Made by a program: the position numbers and the translations under genes | In this document: piece by piece, positions 8,421 through 17,665 of the stretch | Layout: each line of letters begins with the position of its first letter | Numbering within the stretch: position 1 is the stretch's first letter | Notes under the pieces: generated by a model | Databases searched by the model: none | The model's input: the letters and a program-made list of their open reading frames with translations, nothing else | What the model was told of the DNA's origin: nothing | NCBI RefSeq assembly: GCF_014637345.1 | Contig: NZ_BMEX01000001.1 | Location: 124,001 to 188,000 of the forward strand | Direction of reading: 5' to 3' | From: Kroppenstedtia guangzhouensis | Lineage (GTDB): Bacteria; Bacillota; Bacilli; Thermoactinomycetales; DSM-45169 | Length of the DNA stretch: 64,000 nucleotides

Positions 8421-8667
8421 ACAGGCGAAGAACGGGAGAGTAGGCAGCAGGGTTTCGGTTCAGCGAGTTAGGGAGGGTGAAAGCCTAACACGATTCCTCT
8501 GTCGAAGATCACCCGGGAGCTGCCCCCTGAAACAGAGTGAGTAAGGGAGGCCGCCTGATCCCCGTTACGGATCATCAAGCGGGTCCTTCCGTTCCGACTG
8601 AAGGGCTTATTAGGGTGGTACCGCGGGTAACTTCTCGTCCCTGCCGGGATTGAGGAGTTTTTTTATT
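8421..8667 (+). promoter_or_regulatory. T-box riboswitch (isoleucine) with terminator, ileS leader
   Basis: T-box leaders sense uncharged tRNA and let transcription proceed only when charging is low. Stem I carries the AGAGTAG motif (8437-8443), the distal AGTTAGGGAGGGTGAAAGCC segment and a specifier loop GAAGATCACC whose codon ATC (8508-8510) reads isoleucine. The T-box core TAGGGTGGTACCGCGG begins at 8611. The terminator has the arms AACTTCTCGTCCC and GGGATTGAGGAGTT, followed by a T run. The specificity agrees with the downstream gene. An additional hairpin with its own ATC lies upstream at 8348-8375. Confidence 0.95.
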
Positions 8668-8685
8668 TTGGAAGGAGTGAGGGAA

Positions 8686-11451
8686 ATGGACTATAAACAG
8701 ACGTTGAACCTTCCACAGACCAAGTTCCCGATGCGGGGCAATCTGCCCCATCGGGAACCGGAGATGCAAGCTTGGTGGGACGAAAGAAACATTTACCATC
8801 AAGTCCGGGAAAAACGCAAGGGAGAACAGAAATTTGTTTTGCATGACGGACCCATTTATTCCAATGGGAATATTCATATCGGCCATGCCATGAACCGGGT
8901 ACTGAAGGATATGATTGTCCGGTTTAAATCTTTGCAAGGCTTCGATACTCCCTATATTCCCGGATACGATACACATGGGATGCCGATTGAGCATGCGGTT
9001 ATCACAAAGAAAAAACTGAATCGCAGAGATATGGATCCTGTCCAATTGAGAGAAGAGTGCAGAGAGTACGCGCTCTCTTTTGTGAACCGACAGAGAGACC
9101 AGTTTAAACGGTTGGGAATTCTCGGGGATTGGGAGAATCCCTATGTGACCCTGGCGCCCCGGTACGAGGCGAAACAGATTCGCATTTTCGGTGAAATGGT
9201 GAAAAAGGGCTATGTTTATCAGGGATATCGGTCCATTTTTTGGTCCCCTTCTTCGGAATCCGCGTTGGCCGATGCGGAGGTGGAGTACAAAGAGAAACGT
9301 TCCCCCTCCATCTATGTCACTTTCCCGATCAAAGAGAGTCGTGGGCTCTTCCCGGTGGAAAATGCTTATGTAGTGATCTGGACTACCACTCCCTGGACGA
9401 TTCCCGCCAACCTCGGAATCGCTGTGAATGCCGACTTCACCTATGCACTGGTGAAAACAGGGGAGCGTCATCTTTTGTTGGCTGAGGAATTGGCGGATGA
9501 TGTGATGAAGGTGGTGGGGGTTACATCCTACAAAACCGTTGCCTGTTTCAAGGGAGCGGAGCTGGAGGGGGTGGTTTGCCGGCATCCCTTTTATGATCGG
9601 GAAAGCCCGGTCATCTGTGGTGATCACGTGACGCTGGACGCCGGAACCGGTTGTGTACACACGGCACCGGGCCATGGAGCGGAAGACTTTGAACTCGGAA
9701 AGAAGTATAATCTCGGCGTTCTTTGTCCTGTGGACGAAAAGGGGCGGTTTACGGCGGAGGCCCCGGGGTTTGAAGGAATGTTTTATGACGATGCCAACAA
9801 GGCGGTCACGGAAAAGCTGGAGAAGCAAGGGGATCTGTTGAAACTCTCCTTTATCACCCATCAATATCCTCATGACTGGCGTACCAAGAAACCAGTCATT
9901 TTCCGGGCGACGGAACAGTGGTTTGTTTCCATCGACGGTTTTCGGGAGAAGTTGCTGGAAGAGATCCGCAAGGTGAAATGGACACCTGCCTGGGGTGAAG
10001 TGCGACTGGCCAATATGGTGAAGGATCGGGGAGACTGGTGCATCTCCCGGCAACGGGTGTGGGGTGTGCCGCTTCCCATCTTCTACTGCCGCTCTTGCAA
10101 CCATCCCTATGTCACCGATGAATCTATCGACAAAATCGCCAATATCTTTGCCGAAGAGGGTTCCAACGCCTGGTTTTCCAAAGAGGAGAAGGAGCTACTT
10201 CCGGCAGGGGCGGTCTGCTCCCAGTGCGGACACGACACCTTCCGTAAAGAGACGGACACGATGGATGTCTGGTTTGATTCCGGTAGCAGCCATGCCGCCG
10301 TGTTGGAGCAACGGGAAGAGGCCCGGTGGCCGGCGGATCTCTATCTGGAGGGTTCTGATCAATACCGGGGTTGGTTTAACTCTTCCTTGTCCACTGCCGT
10401 GGCCACCAAAGGAACCGCGCCCTACCGGCAGGTGCTCTCCCACGGATTCACTTTGGACGGGGAAGGGCGCAAGATGTCCAAATCTCTGGGCAACACGATT
10501 GATCCTCTTCAGGTGATGAAGACCTATGGCGCCGATATTCTTCGTCTTTGGGTGGCTTCCGTCGATTATCAGGCGGACGTCCGGGTCTCCGAGAAGATCC
10601 TGAAGCAGATCGCCGAGGTTTATCGCAAAATCAGAAACACCTTCCGATTCCTTCTCGGCAACCTGTCCGATTTCCATCCGGAAACGGACCGGGTGGAGCC
10701 CCAACGGTTGGATGAATTGGATCGTTATGCCCTGATGAAGCTGCAACGGCTGGTGGAACAGGTGGTCAAAGGCTACGAAGAATATGAGTTCCATTCCGTC
10801 TACACTCACATCCATCACTTCTGCACAGTCTTCCTCAGCCAGTTCTATCTGGATGTGTTGAAAGATCGCCTCTATATCCTCCCCCAAGGGGATGAAAAAC
10901 GGCGGTCCTCCCAGACGGTGATGTATGAAATCCTGCTGGGACTGGTCCGGATGGTCCATCCGATCCTTCCTCATACAACGGAGGAGGTGTGGAGGTTCAT
11001 TCCCGGAGTCCGGGAGGAGAGTGTCCTGTTGACCGATTTTCCCCGGATGGAGACCGACCTGCTTGACTCAAGCCTGGAAAGTAAGTGGGATGCGCTGATG
11101 GAGATGCGGGATGTGGTGCTGAAGGCTTTGGAAGAGGCGAGAAATGAAAAGGTGATAGGCAACTCTCTCGGAGCTCGGCTGGAACTGTATCCCTCCGAGG
11201 AAAACTTCCGCTTGTTAAACAGTGGGGTTCATTTGGAAGAGCTGTTCATCGTCTCCCGGGTCCATCTGTTCCAACCCGGGGAGAAAACCGTGAACGGTGC
11301 CGGCCTGGAGGTGAAAGTGAAACCCGCACAGGGGGAGAAGTGCCAACGTTGCTGGATGATTACCTCCACCGTTGGCCAAAGTGAACACCACCCCGACCTC
11401 TGCCACCGCTGTGCCGAGATTGTGGAAAAGCATGTTGCGGAAATGGAGTGA
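8686..11451 (+). CDS. ileS: isoleucyl-tRNA synthetase
   Basis: Class I synthetase that charges tRNA-Ile. The 921-residue protein has the HIGH motif (HIGH, residues 64-67), the KMSKS loop ([12 protein letters not shown]), the editing domain between them ([22 protein letters not shown]), an anticodon-binding domain and a C-terminal zinc finger with CQRC and CHRC. It is the bacterial IleS1 type by its overall similarity to the Bacillus enzyme. Two normally invariant active-site stretches are altered: DGPIYSNG instead of DGPPYANG (residues 54-61) and [11 protein letters not shown] instead of PGWDTHGLPIE (92-102). ATG 8686 follows GGAAGGAGTGAGGG. Confidence 0.97.
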   Translation: MDYKQTLNLPQTKFPMRGNLPHREPEMQAWWDERNIYHQVREKRKGEQKFVLHDGPIYSNGNIHIGHAMNRVLKDMIVRFKSLQGFDTPYIPGYDTHGMPIEHAVITKKKLNRRDMDPVQLREECREYALSFVNRQRDQFKRLGILGDWENPYVTLAPRYEAKQIRIFGEMVKKGYVYQGYRSIFWSPSSESALADAEVEYKEKRSPSIYVTFPIKESRGLFPVENAYVVIWTTTPWTIPANLGIAVNADFTYALVKTGERHLLLAEELADDVMKVVGVTSYKTVACFKGAELEGVVCRHPFYDRESPVICGDHVTLDAGTGCVHTAPGHGAEDFELGKKYNLGVLCPVDEKGRFTAEAPGFEGMFYDDANKAVTEKLEKQGDLLKLSFITHQYPHDWRTKKPVIFRATEQWFVSIDGFREKLLEEIRKVKWTPAWGEVRLANMVKDRGDWCISRQRVWGVPLPIFYCRSCNHPYVTDESIDKIANIFAEEGSNAWFSKEEKELLPAGAVCSQCGHDTFRKETDTMDVWFDSGSSHAAVLEQREEARWPADLYLEGSDQYRGWFNSSLSTAVATKGTAPYRQVLSHGFTLDGEGRKMSKSLGNTIDPLQVMKTYGADILRLWVASVDYQADVRVSEKILKQIAEVYRKIRNTFRFLLGNLSDFHPETDRVEPQRLDELDRYALMKLQRLVEQVVKGYEEYEFHSVYTHIHHFCTVFLSQFYLDVLKDRLYILPQGDEKRRSSQTVMYEILLGLVRMVHPILPHTTEEVWRFIPGVREESVLLTDFPRMETDLLDSSLESKWDALMEMRDVVLKALEEARNEKVIGNSLGARLELYPSEENFRLLNSGVHLEELFIVSRVHLFQPGEKTVNGAGLEVKVKPAQGEKCQRCWMITSTVGQSEHHPDLCHRCAEIVEKHVAEME

Positions 11452-11461
11452 AAAAGTCATA

Positions 11462-11495
11462 AAAGAACCGCCGATTCCATGCGGCGGTTCTTTTT
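11462..11495 (+). terminator. rho-independent terminator after ileS
   Basis: AAGAACCGCCG and CGGCGGTTCTT form a GC-rich stem followed by TTT. Confidence 0.88.
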
Positions 11496-11509
11496 AACGG
11501 TGAATAACA

Positions 11510-11640
11510 GTCGCTGAAAGGGTCGTAAAGTCCATCAGAGGGAGGTTGTGTTCCGCGGAGTGCCTTGGCTCGTCAGTACAACGAAACGAAGCGGAAAACA
11601 CCATCCTTGCCGGAGACCGGATCCAGTGATGGATTTTATT
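11510..11640 (+). repeat. dispersed hairpin element, diverged copy
   Basis: Left arm GGTTGTGTTCCGC (11544-11556) pairs with GCGGAAAACACCATCC (11591-11606). The stem bases differ from the other copies (CCGC/GCGG instead of CATG/CATG), yet pairing is kept. The shared features GGAGTG after the left arm and ACAACGAAAC in the loop remain. This compensatory change argues that the folded form matters. Confidence 0.65.
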
Positions 11641-11652
11641 ATAGACACCTCC

Positions 11653-12414
11653 TTAAAAGGCGGCGGTCCAACCGGCATCTGCTGTAATCACTGCACCGTT
11701 TATAAAGCTGGAATCATCGGAAGCCAAAAAGAGGGCAACCTGTGCGATTTCCTCCGGTTTTCCGATCCGCGGCATGACAGCCTGCCCCAACTGTGTGCGA
11801 CTGGCACCGAATTTATTGATGTTTTTCATTGTGGAAGCAATGTTTGTTTCCACTCCACCTGGGGCGATGGCATTGCAACGAATGCCTTTTTGGGCATACA
11901 TAAACCCGGTGTTTTTTGTGATACCGATGACAGCATGTTTGGATGCGGTATAAGCCACACCGGCATGTGCTCCGTTGAAGCCCCCTGTTGACGCGGTATT
12001 GATGATGACACCCCGTTGTTTCTCCAAAAAGATCGGCAATGCTTTGCGTGTTGCGCGCATCACACCTTTAGTATTGATGTCGAATATGAGATCCCACTTT
12101 TCATCATCGATCTCACCCACAGGTTCCATGCTGTCCGAGATCCCGGCGTTATTCACGAGTATATCCAGTGTTCCGTATTCTTTTACAGCTGTGTCAATCA
12201 TATTTTCGACATCTTTCAACTCTGCAACATTTGCTTTTACCGCTTTAGCCGTTCCGCCATGACTCTCGATTTCTTTTACAGCGGTTTCAGCACCATCAAC
12301 ATCAAGGTCGGCTACAATCACTTGAGCCCCTTCCTTGGCATACAAATTTGCGATGGCCTTCCCCATGCCCGATGCTGCTCCGGTTACTACGGCAACCCGA
12401 TCCTGAAGTTTCAT
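11653..12414 (-). CDS. SDR family oxidoreductase (3-ketoacyl-ACP reductase/glucose dehydrogenase-like)
   Basis: A 253-residue classical short-chain dehydrogenase. It has the NAD(P) motif VTGAASGMGKAIA near the N-terminus, NNAG (LVNNAGISDS), the catalytic Ser in NTASTGGFNGAHAGVAYTAS and the YTASK tyrosine/lysine pair. The Asp-rich ADLDVDGAET after strand 2 suggests NAD(H) over NADPH. The tail SSFINGAVITADAGWTAAF is typical of the family. ATG 12414 follows GAGGAGGG. The substrate cannot be read from sequence. It belongs to a block of accessory genes (TetR, P450, ferredoxin) inserted between ileS and the ylyA region. Confidence 0.85.
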   Translation of the reverse strand: MKLQDRVAVVTGAASGMGKAIANLYAKEGAQVIVADLDVDGAETAVKEIESHGGTAKAVKANVAELKDVENMIDTAVKEYGTLDILVNNAGISDSMEPVGEIDDEKWDLIFDINTKGVMRATRKALPIFLEKQRGVIINTASTGGFNGAHAGVAYTASKHAVIGITKNTGFMYAQKGIRCNAIAPGGVETNIASTMKNINKFGASRTQLGQAVMPRIGKPEEIAQVALFLASDDSSFINGAVITADAGWTAAF

Positions 12415-12619
12415 CAAAAACCCTCCTCGAATGCATCACATCCACATGATTTTACCAGGAAAGTGGTTTCAATTGGGGAGCGCCGCCTTTGGATCGCCAA
12501 AACTTTGATTCCGAAATGGGCCCCTCAACTGCAGGAACGCACGAAATCACAACGCTTCTAGCCAAGCTTTCTGTCATATATTGCCCAATTTCTTCGATGG
12601 ACTCACGTCCTTTTGGAGC

Positions 12620-12760
12620 ATTTGCTGCCTCCCCCGCCGATTGCAATCTTTTCAGGAGAGACTACGGATGAAATAGGCGATTGATACGCCGTAATCGCGT
12701 CTTTAATCGCAGCCGGATAAGGATGTTCGGGGGAAGCCTGTACCTAAAGAGAGTGCACGA
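12620..12760 (-). pseudogene. decayed alpha/beta hydrolase (HSL-type esterase) fragment
   Basis: On the minus strand the pieces YRL, then (after a one-base shift) PEHPYPAAIKDAITAY and VVSPEKIAIGG, then (after another shift) SAG can be read. Together they match the YRLAPEHPYPAA...PERIAIGGDSAGG core of hormone-sensitive-lipase-type esterases. No start codon, oxyanion-hole segment or C-terminal half remains, and the frame changes at least twice. A further open stretch on the same strand (12452-12620) has no clear similarity to this family. It is a remnant, not a working gene. Confidence 0.6.
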
Positions 12761-12837
12761 GTAGCTGTTTTGCGCTGTATTATGATAATATGTATGATTA
12801 TTACCACGGTTCAGCAATCTTACAAGGTGATATGCCC

Positions 12838-13725
12838 ATGAGAAGGAAAGATGTTGATAAAAGGAGACATATCTTAATAACGGCGATGAGACTTTTCTCA
12901 TCCAAAAATTACAACCGTACATCCATGCAGGAAATCGCTGACATTTGCGGCATTTCGAAAGGGAGTCTGTATGTGTATTTTAAGTCAAAGGAGGATTTGC
13001 TTTTAAATATTCTTCAATATTACTTTCAATATATTGAGGATCAAATCATGCTTGTTGAAGAAGATACTTCCTTGTCCACAAGGGAGAAATTCATGAAGGA
13101 GCTTGAAATCAAATTACGTCATTATATTGAAAATCAGGAGTTCTACAGGTTGCAAGGGCAGGAATTTTCAGGTCTGATGGATCCGAACATTTATCGCTAT
13201 ATACATCGGCAAAATATTGCGCAGGTTAAATGGTTTGAACAGTATTTGATTAAAATATATGGAGATCAAATGAAGCCTTATGCTGCCGACGGGGCATTTT
13301 TGTTGATAGGAATGATTAAACAATATATGGAACTGATCATCTTGAAACAGTTCCCGCTAAATGTAAAAAAGGTCGTTCTGTTTTTAACGGATCAAATGGA
13401 CTCTATGATCAAAGGGATGTTGGACGGTGATTGTGAACCGTTAATGAATGAACATTTATGGTCTTTATACTTGGCGGAAGCCGGTGGTGAAGAAAGGGTC
13501 CATCCGCTTGAATTGATCAAACAGATGAAGGACCGAATAAAAGACGGGTCGATCCCGGAAATCCAAAGAGAAGAAGCGGATCAGTCCCTGACGATCCTGG
13601 AACAGGAGCTGATGAGCATGCAACCGCGAACCGCCATTCTCAAGGGAATGCTTCATAACCTGGAACCGATTCATTCGCTGAAATCGCTGAGGATGAAGCT
13701 TGCCGACAGTCTGCAGATAAAATAA
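12838..13725 (+). CDS. TetR/AcrR family transcriptional regulator
   Basis: A 295-residue protein with an N-terminal TetR helix-turn-helix (ILITAMRLFSSKNYNRTSMQ, EIADICGISKGSLYVYFKSK) and a long alpha-helical C-terminal region that is about 90 residues longer than typical TetR proteins. The first part is AT-rich compared with the neighbouring core genes. I chose ATG 12838 because AAGGTGA stands 9 nt upstream and the helix-turn-helix then starts at the usual place. The AT-rich inverted sequence around TATGATAATATGTATGATTA (12780-12800) just upstream is a possible operator. Likely targets are itself and nearby genes (SDR, P450); this is inference from position. Confidence 0.85.
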   Translation: MRRKDVDKRRHILITAMRLFSSKNYNRTSMQEIADICGISKGSLYVYFKSKEDLLLNILQYYFQYIEDQIMLVEEDTSLSTREKFMKELEIKLRHYIENQEFYRLQGQEFSGLMDPNIYRYIHRQNIAQVKWFEQYLIKIYGDQMKPYAADGAFLLIGMIKQYMELIILKQFPLNVKKVVLFLTDQMDSMIKGMLDGDCEPLMNEHLWSLYLAEAGGEERVHPLELIKQMKDRIKDGSIPEIQREEADQSLTILEQELMSMQPRTAILKGMLHNLEPIHSLKSLRMKLADSLQIK

Positions 13726-13816
13726 AACCCAAGCGGATCAGAGATGGAATCTGTATAGACTGAACGATTTGTGTAGAATTCAGCTCAGCGTCGGTGATTA
13801 CAGTCGGCAAGGTTTT

Positions 13817-13855
13817 CACAAAAAATCCTCCCAAACCCGGGGAGGGTTTTTTGTG
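13817..13855. terminator. bidirectional terminator after the TetR gene
   Basis: CACAAAAAATCCTCCC and GGGAGGGTTTTTTGTG form a near-perfect palindrome around AAACCCG. A- and T-runs on both sides allow use from either direction. The stretch from 13856 to 14071 holds no gene that I can see. Confidence 0.85.
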
Positions 13856-14071
13856 AGCTAAAAAGCCACAAGTTCATCTCTATCTTCGCTAAACAGGTGA
13901 AAGACTACATTCTCCAGAGGTTAGATCTGGAATATTCATAACCCTCTTCCCTTCACAACAATCGTTCGCTTCATGCATGGACATAGTTCTTTTTTTGAGT
14001 CACTATTTCTTTCCTCCAAAAAAAACCGTTGCATGAGTGTTGGAATTTCCAGAGGATGTTCCGCCCAATTT

Positions 14072-15301
14072 TTATTTATATACTTTCATAGGTAGATGAG
14101 TTAAGGTCTGACCGGTAGCCGAGTCGGTTAAATTTGCCTCCAAATCGAAGGATTCCACTGGTTCGATCCGGGAGAAACTTTGTAAAAATGTCTTTAATGC
14201 AAAGGTTAACTCCAATCGTGCAAGAGGAGCACCCAAACAAAAATGCGGCCCTTTTCCGAATGTCAGATGCTTTTTGTTGTTTGGTCGATGAATATTGAGA
14301 GAGAAGGGATCGTCAAACATCTCTTCATCCATGTTGGCCGCACTCATCCATGCAATGACCATATCCCCTTTTTTCAGCTCAGGACCCAATAACTGATTGT
14401 CTTGTTTAACGGTGCGGTCCCTCTTTGAAATATGAAAACGGTAGCGAAGCATTTCCTCCACAGCCTTTGGAACCAGGTCCAAATCATTTCGAAGTTTTTC
14501 ATACAGTGACCGATCATCGTACAGCATTGAATAAAACGTATTTGCCAGCGCATGACTGGTGGTTTCAACACCTGCCCCCAATATGAACATCGATATCCGT
14601 ACAATTTCATCATCCGTAAACTTGTCACCATCTACCTCGGTCAGAATTAAGTCAGAGAGGATATCATCGGATGGGTGGGATCGTTTCTGAACCACGACAG
14701 GGTACAGATATTCGTAATATTCCTTGGCAGCCACTTGTTTTCTCAGACTCACTTCTTCTTGGGTTGCTTTGTCATAAGGCTGAAACAGAATATCCACCCA
14801 ATGTTTAAACTGGGCTCGATCCTTAACGGGAACACCAAACAATTCAGTGATCACCATACTGGGCATAGGAGATGCCAATGCTTGAACGATATCAACAGTG
14901 GAATTTCCATGTATGTTTTCGATCAGTTCATTGACAATCCGTTGAATGCGAGGTTCCCAATCTCTTAAACTGCGAGGTGTAAAAGCTGCGGATAATAGAG
15001 AGCGATTTTTTTGATGACGGGGGGGATCTAAACTGAGATTGATTCGATCAGGGGTGGTTCCTTCTTTGTTGTTAGCTCCCACTGTATTTGTAGTTTTGGA
15101 GCCTTCACTTGAAAAGAATTCATAGTTGCTCAGGACTTGTTGAACGTCCTTATACTTAAAGACATGCCAGGTATTTGTTTCCTCATGGAAATAGACCGGG
15201 GTGCGGGTGAGCATTTCTTTATACCAAGAAATCGGGAAGAATTCTTCTGAACGTGTCTGAAACTTTTTGACTTCTTTCAGCAAAATAATTTCTTTATTCA
15301 T
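14072..15301 (-). CDS. cytochrome P450 (CYP109-like)
   Basis: A 409-residue soluble bacterial P450. The heme loop FGKGPHFCLGAPLARLE with its cysteine ligand, the I-helix oxygen-activation motif GAGVETTSHALAN, and the K-helix region EEMLRYRF are present. The motif set resembles the CYP109 group of Bacillus (YjiB-like), which hydroxylates fatty acids and terpenoids; the substrate here is unknown. ATG 15301 follows AAAGGGGCC. A ferredoxin gene begins upstream on the same strand and ends 33 bp before the P450, so the two should be co-transcribed and the ferredoxin should be the electron donor, if it is functional. Confidence 0.9.
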   Translation of the reverse strand: MNKEIILLKEVKKFQTRSEEFFPISWYKEMLTRTPVYFHEETNTWHVFKYKDVQQVLSNYEFFSSEGSKTTNTVGANNKEGTTPDRINLSLDPPRHQKNRSLLSAAFTPRSLRDWEPRIQRIVNELIENIHGNSTVDIVQALASPMPSMVITELFGVPVKDRAQFKHWVDILFQPYDKATQEEVSLRKQVAAKEYYEYLYPVVVQKRSHPSDDILSDLILTEVDGDKFTDDEIVRISMFILGAGVETTSHALANTFYSMLYDDRSLYEKLRNDLDLVPKAVEEMLRYRFHISKRDRTVKQDNQLLGPELKKGDMVIAWMSAANMDEEMFDDPFSLNIHRPNNKKHLTFGKGPHFCLGAPLARLELTFALKTFLQSFSRIEPVESFDLEANLTDSATGQTLTHLPMKVYK

Positions 15302-15334
15302 GCGGATGGCCCCTTTCTGAAATTACCGGAGATT

Positions 15335-15566
<232 letters not shown>

Positions 15567-15934
15567 CGTAAGGCCTCCGATCTTCCCAAATTTTATATTA
15601 TCAAACTCACTTTAATATTCTCTCGGTAGGAGCGCAACATTGAAAAATGACCAAATGGTTCTGTAACCGATCGTGAGGTCAATCGTCCAATGCCATACGA
15701 ATGATTTCGAGAAAATTCATCTTATATTGAAAAAATATTTCAGGTATTCCACTGGCCCTGGTTTTTGCTTGTGACGGATTTCCGTTGAAGAGGTGTATTC
15801 AGGGTCGGGAAGAGAGAGGGGGGCCAATATCGGACAAAATTGTTGAAGGCTCTCTCCCTCCGTGTCTTCCGGCATAAAAGGGGAAGCAGGAGCAAATCCT
15901 GTCCTTGAAGGGAAGGAGAAAGGAGGGATTCCCA
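15567..15934. other. intergenic region without a recognised gene
   Basis: 368 bp between the divergent ferredoxin and SASP genes. It must hold both promoters. I do not see a clean sigma-A or sigma-G pair, and the open frames on the minus strand (15717-16232) are shadows of the SASP gene. Confidence 0.5.
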
Positions 15935-16168
15935 ATGCCATCTGAATGGAGAAGTGAGCAGTCGGGAGCGGGGTTTTTGGATCATGAAACAATGGATGCC
16001 CAAGTTTGGTGGATTGCATGGAAAGAGCGAATCGCCAGTGAATTTGGAGTAAATCCCGGTGCGGAAGCCACAGCCCGGGCCAATGGGTCCATTGGCGGGG
16101 AGATGACCAAGCGAATGGTGGGTCTGGCGGAGGCCAACCTCTCCGACCAGCCCATCGACTGGGATTGA
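15935..16168 (+). CDS. small acid-soluble spore protein, alpha/beta type (divergent)
   Basis: Alpha/beta SASPs coat spore DNA and protect it from UV and heat. The second half carries the family hallmarks: [46 protein letters not shown] fits the cleavage site of the GPR germination protease. The first 29 residues ([29 protein letters not shown]) are unlike the usual N-terminus and include two adjacent tryptophans. ATG 15935 has a strong AAAGGAGGG ribosome site. The 77-residue length is slightly above the usual 60-75. In spore formers such genes are read by sigma-G, which is encoded at 2.9 kb. Confidence 0.85.
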   Translation: MPSEWRSEQSGAGFLDHETMDAQVWWIAWKERIASEFGVNPGAEATARANGSIGGEMTKRMVGLAEANLSDQPIDWD

Positions 16169-16386
16169 ACCGCTGGCGAAAACAGGCGGAAGTCCCAATT
16201 TCACGAGGATCCATCCGGTTCACCACCACCAACCATTCCCAATCTTGACAATCGAGCCGGGGGTGTCATCCTTTGACACTCCTTGAACCGTTGTCAAGGA
16301 AATAATTATGCCGGGAGCGCTTTATCCGAAAGAAAAGGCAGTCGTCGGGGCACATTGAAAAGAGGAGTGACAGCGGGGAGGGACGG

Positions 16387-16716
16387 ATGATGAGCGGACA
16401 GGATCTGAAAGAGGCCCGAGAATGGATGCGAAGTGTGGACGATCGGTTGATGAAGATCGGGCGCCGAATGGAGATGGAGGAGATTGCCGAATATGTTCAA
16501 CTGTTGAATTCCCCCAGACGGCTGATCTTGATCAATATCCTGACCGGGATCGCCCGGGGGGTGGGAATCGCCATCGGGGTCACGATCTTTACCGCAACCA
16601 TCGTCTATCTTCTGCAAAAGCTCGGAGCGCTGAATCTGCCCGTGGTGGGAGACTTTATAGCGGAGATTGTTCGTATCGTTCAGGCTCAATTGGAGCTGGA
16701 TGGAAGGAAATATTAA
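16387..16716 (+). CDS. DUF5665 family membrane protein
   Basis: A 109-residue protein with a charged N-terminal helix (EAREWMRSVDDRLMKIGRRM), then LLNSPRRLILINILTGIARG leading into one or two membrane segments (VGIAIGVTIFTATIVYLLQK), and a short amphipathic tail. This matches the DUF5665 family of Firmicutes, whose function is not known. A GGGGAGGG ribosome site precedes 16387. It ends 18 bp before the DksA-like gene and probably shares a transcript with it. Upstream, 16169-16386 holds no gene, only a short hairpin with GGTGTCA and TGACACT arms near 16263. Confidence 0.7.
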   Translation: MMSGQDLKEAREWMRSVDDRLMKIGRRMEMEEIAEYVQLLNSPRRLILINILTGIARGVGIAIGVTIFTATIVYLLQKLGALNLPVVGDFIAEIVRIVQAQLELDGRKY

Positions 16717-16734
16717 GTGAAAAGGGGAATTCAG

Positions 16735-17430
16735 GTGACGGATCAACAATTGGCGCAACTGAAAAAACAGCTGGAAAAGGAGAAAACCCGTCTCACAAAA
16801 AAACTACAACAAAATGACCATTATGGAATGGAAAAGGGTATGAAGGAGTCTGTCGGGGAACTGTCTGGCTATGACAATCATCCGGCGGATCTCGGAACAG
16901 AGCTCTTTGAACGGGGGAAAGATGTCGCCCTCAATGAGCAGGACGAAGAGCATCTGGAGGAGGTGGAGCTGGCTCTTCTCCGCATGGAAACCGGCCACTA
17001 CGGGACCTGTGTGGTCTGCGGAAAGGAGATTCCCTTCGAACGTTTGGAGGCGGTTCCGGAGACTCCTTATTGCATGGAGCACAAGCAGGACCGGGATCTC
17101 TCCAACCGGCGGCCGGCGGAGGAGAAGATCATCCATCCACCCTATGGTGACCACTTTCATGATGATACGGATACCAATTTCTACGATGCGGAGGATGCCT
17201 GGCAAGAAGTGGCCCAATATGGTACTTCCAACCCGCCGGATTATTTTCGTGAGGGAAAAAGCTACAATGAACTGACGATTGATCACGATGAACGCAGGGG
17301 CTATGTGGATGATGTGGAAGGAATCGCTCTCGCGGGGTTGGACGGGCGTCCGGTGGACAATCCGGCGGAAATCACCCATAACAGTGCCACCCGGCGCAAA
17401 GAAGCGGAGGAGGATCAGCGCCCCTCCTAA
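16735..17430 (+). CDS. ylyA: TraR/DksA-type zinc-finger protein (YteA/YlyA family)
   Basis: A 231-residue protein. An N-terminal coiled coil (DQQLAQLKKQLEKEKTRLTK) is followed by SGYDNHPADLGTELFERGKD and a DksA-type zinc site with CVVCGK and YCMEH, in which the last cysteine is not followed by the usual CxxC pair. The C-terminal half (DDTDTNFYDAEDAWQEVAQY, GTSNPPDY) is the YteA-family extension. In Bacillus YlyA binds RNA polymerase and stimulates sigma-G-dependent germination genes. Its place between ileS and lspA is conserved. I prefer GTG 16735, 7 nt after AAAGGGG, over GTG 16717. Confidence 0.88.
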   Translation: MTDQQLAQLKKQLEKEKTRLTKKLQQNDHYGMEKGMKESVGELSGYDNHPADLGTELFERGKDVALNEQDEEHLEEVELALLRMETGHYGTCVVCGKEIPFERLEAVPETPYCMEHKQDRDLSNRRPAEEKIIHPPYGDHFHDDTDTNFYDAEDAWQEVAQYGTSNPPDYFREGKSYNELTIDHDERRGYVDDVEGIALAGLDGRPVDNPAEITHNSATRRKEAEEDQRPS

Positions 17431-17575
17431 AAAGCATCGCGAAAAGCCGTTCACAGGGAGGGTTGGGTTTCACATGGAGTGATTTTGGTGGCAGTTCAGA
17501 CACAACGAAAAGGTCATGTGAAACCCATCCTGACGACTCGGAAAGCACTAAATCACAACAAGCTTCTAATGCTTC
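17431..17575 (+). repeat. dispersed hairpin element, copy 2
   Basis: Closest relative of copy 1. Left arm GGGTTGGGTTTCACATG (17459-17475) pairs with CATGTGAAACCCATCC (17515-17530). Loop shared with copy 1: GAGTGATTTTGG, GCAGTTC, ACAACGAAAAGGT. Upstream GCATCGCGAAAAGCCGTTCA is also found before other copies, and the tail GACTCGGAAAGCACTAAATC matches the copies at 29.9 and 46.8 kb. It separates ylyA from lspA. Confidence 0.82.
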
Positions 17576-17582
17576 ACTTCAG

Positions 17583-17611
17583 TTGTGTGCTTTTGATAAC
17601 TGTGCTACAAT
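17583..17611 (+). promoter_or_regulatory. likely promoter of lspA
   Basis: TTGTGT (17583-17588), 17-bp spacer, TACAAT (17606-17611). Transcription would start near 17618. Confidence 0.5.
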
Positions 17612-17665
17612 GAGGTCTTGGAAGAAGACGGTATCACCCGGATACCGGTAAAGGGGGAGCCAACC

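Noticed and set aside
8575-10104. Long minus-strand frame of 509 codons across the T-box and ileS
   Set aside because: It lies opposite the riboswitch and ileS and has no ribosome site or domain.
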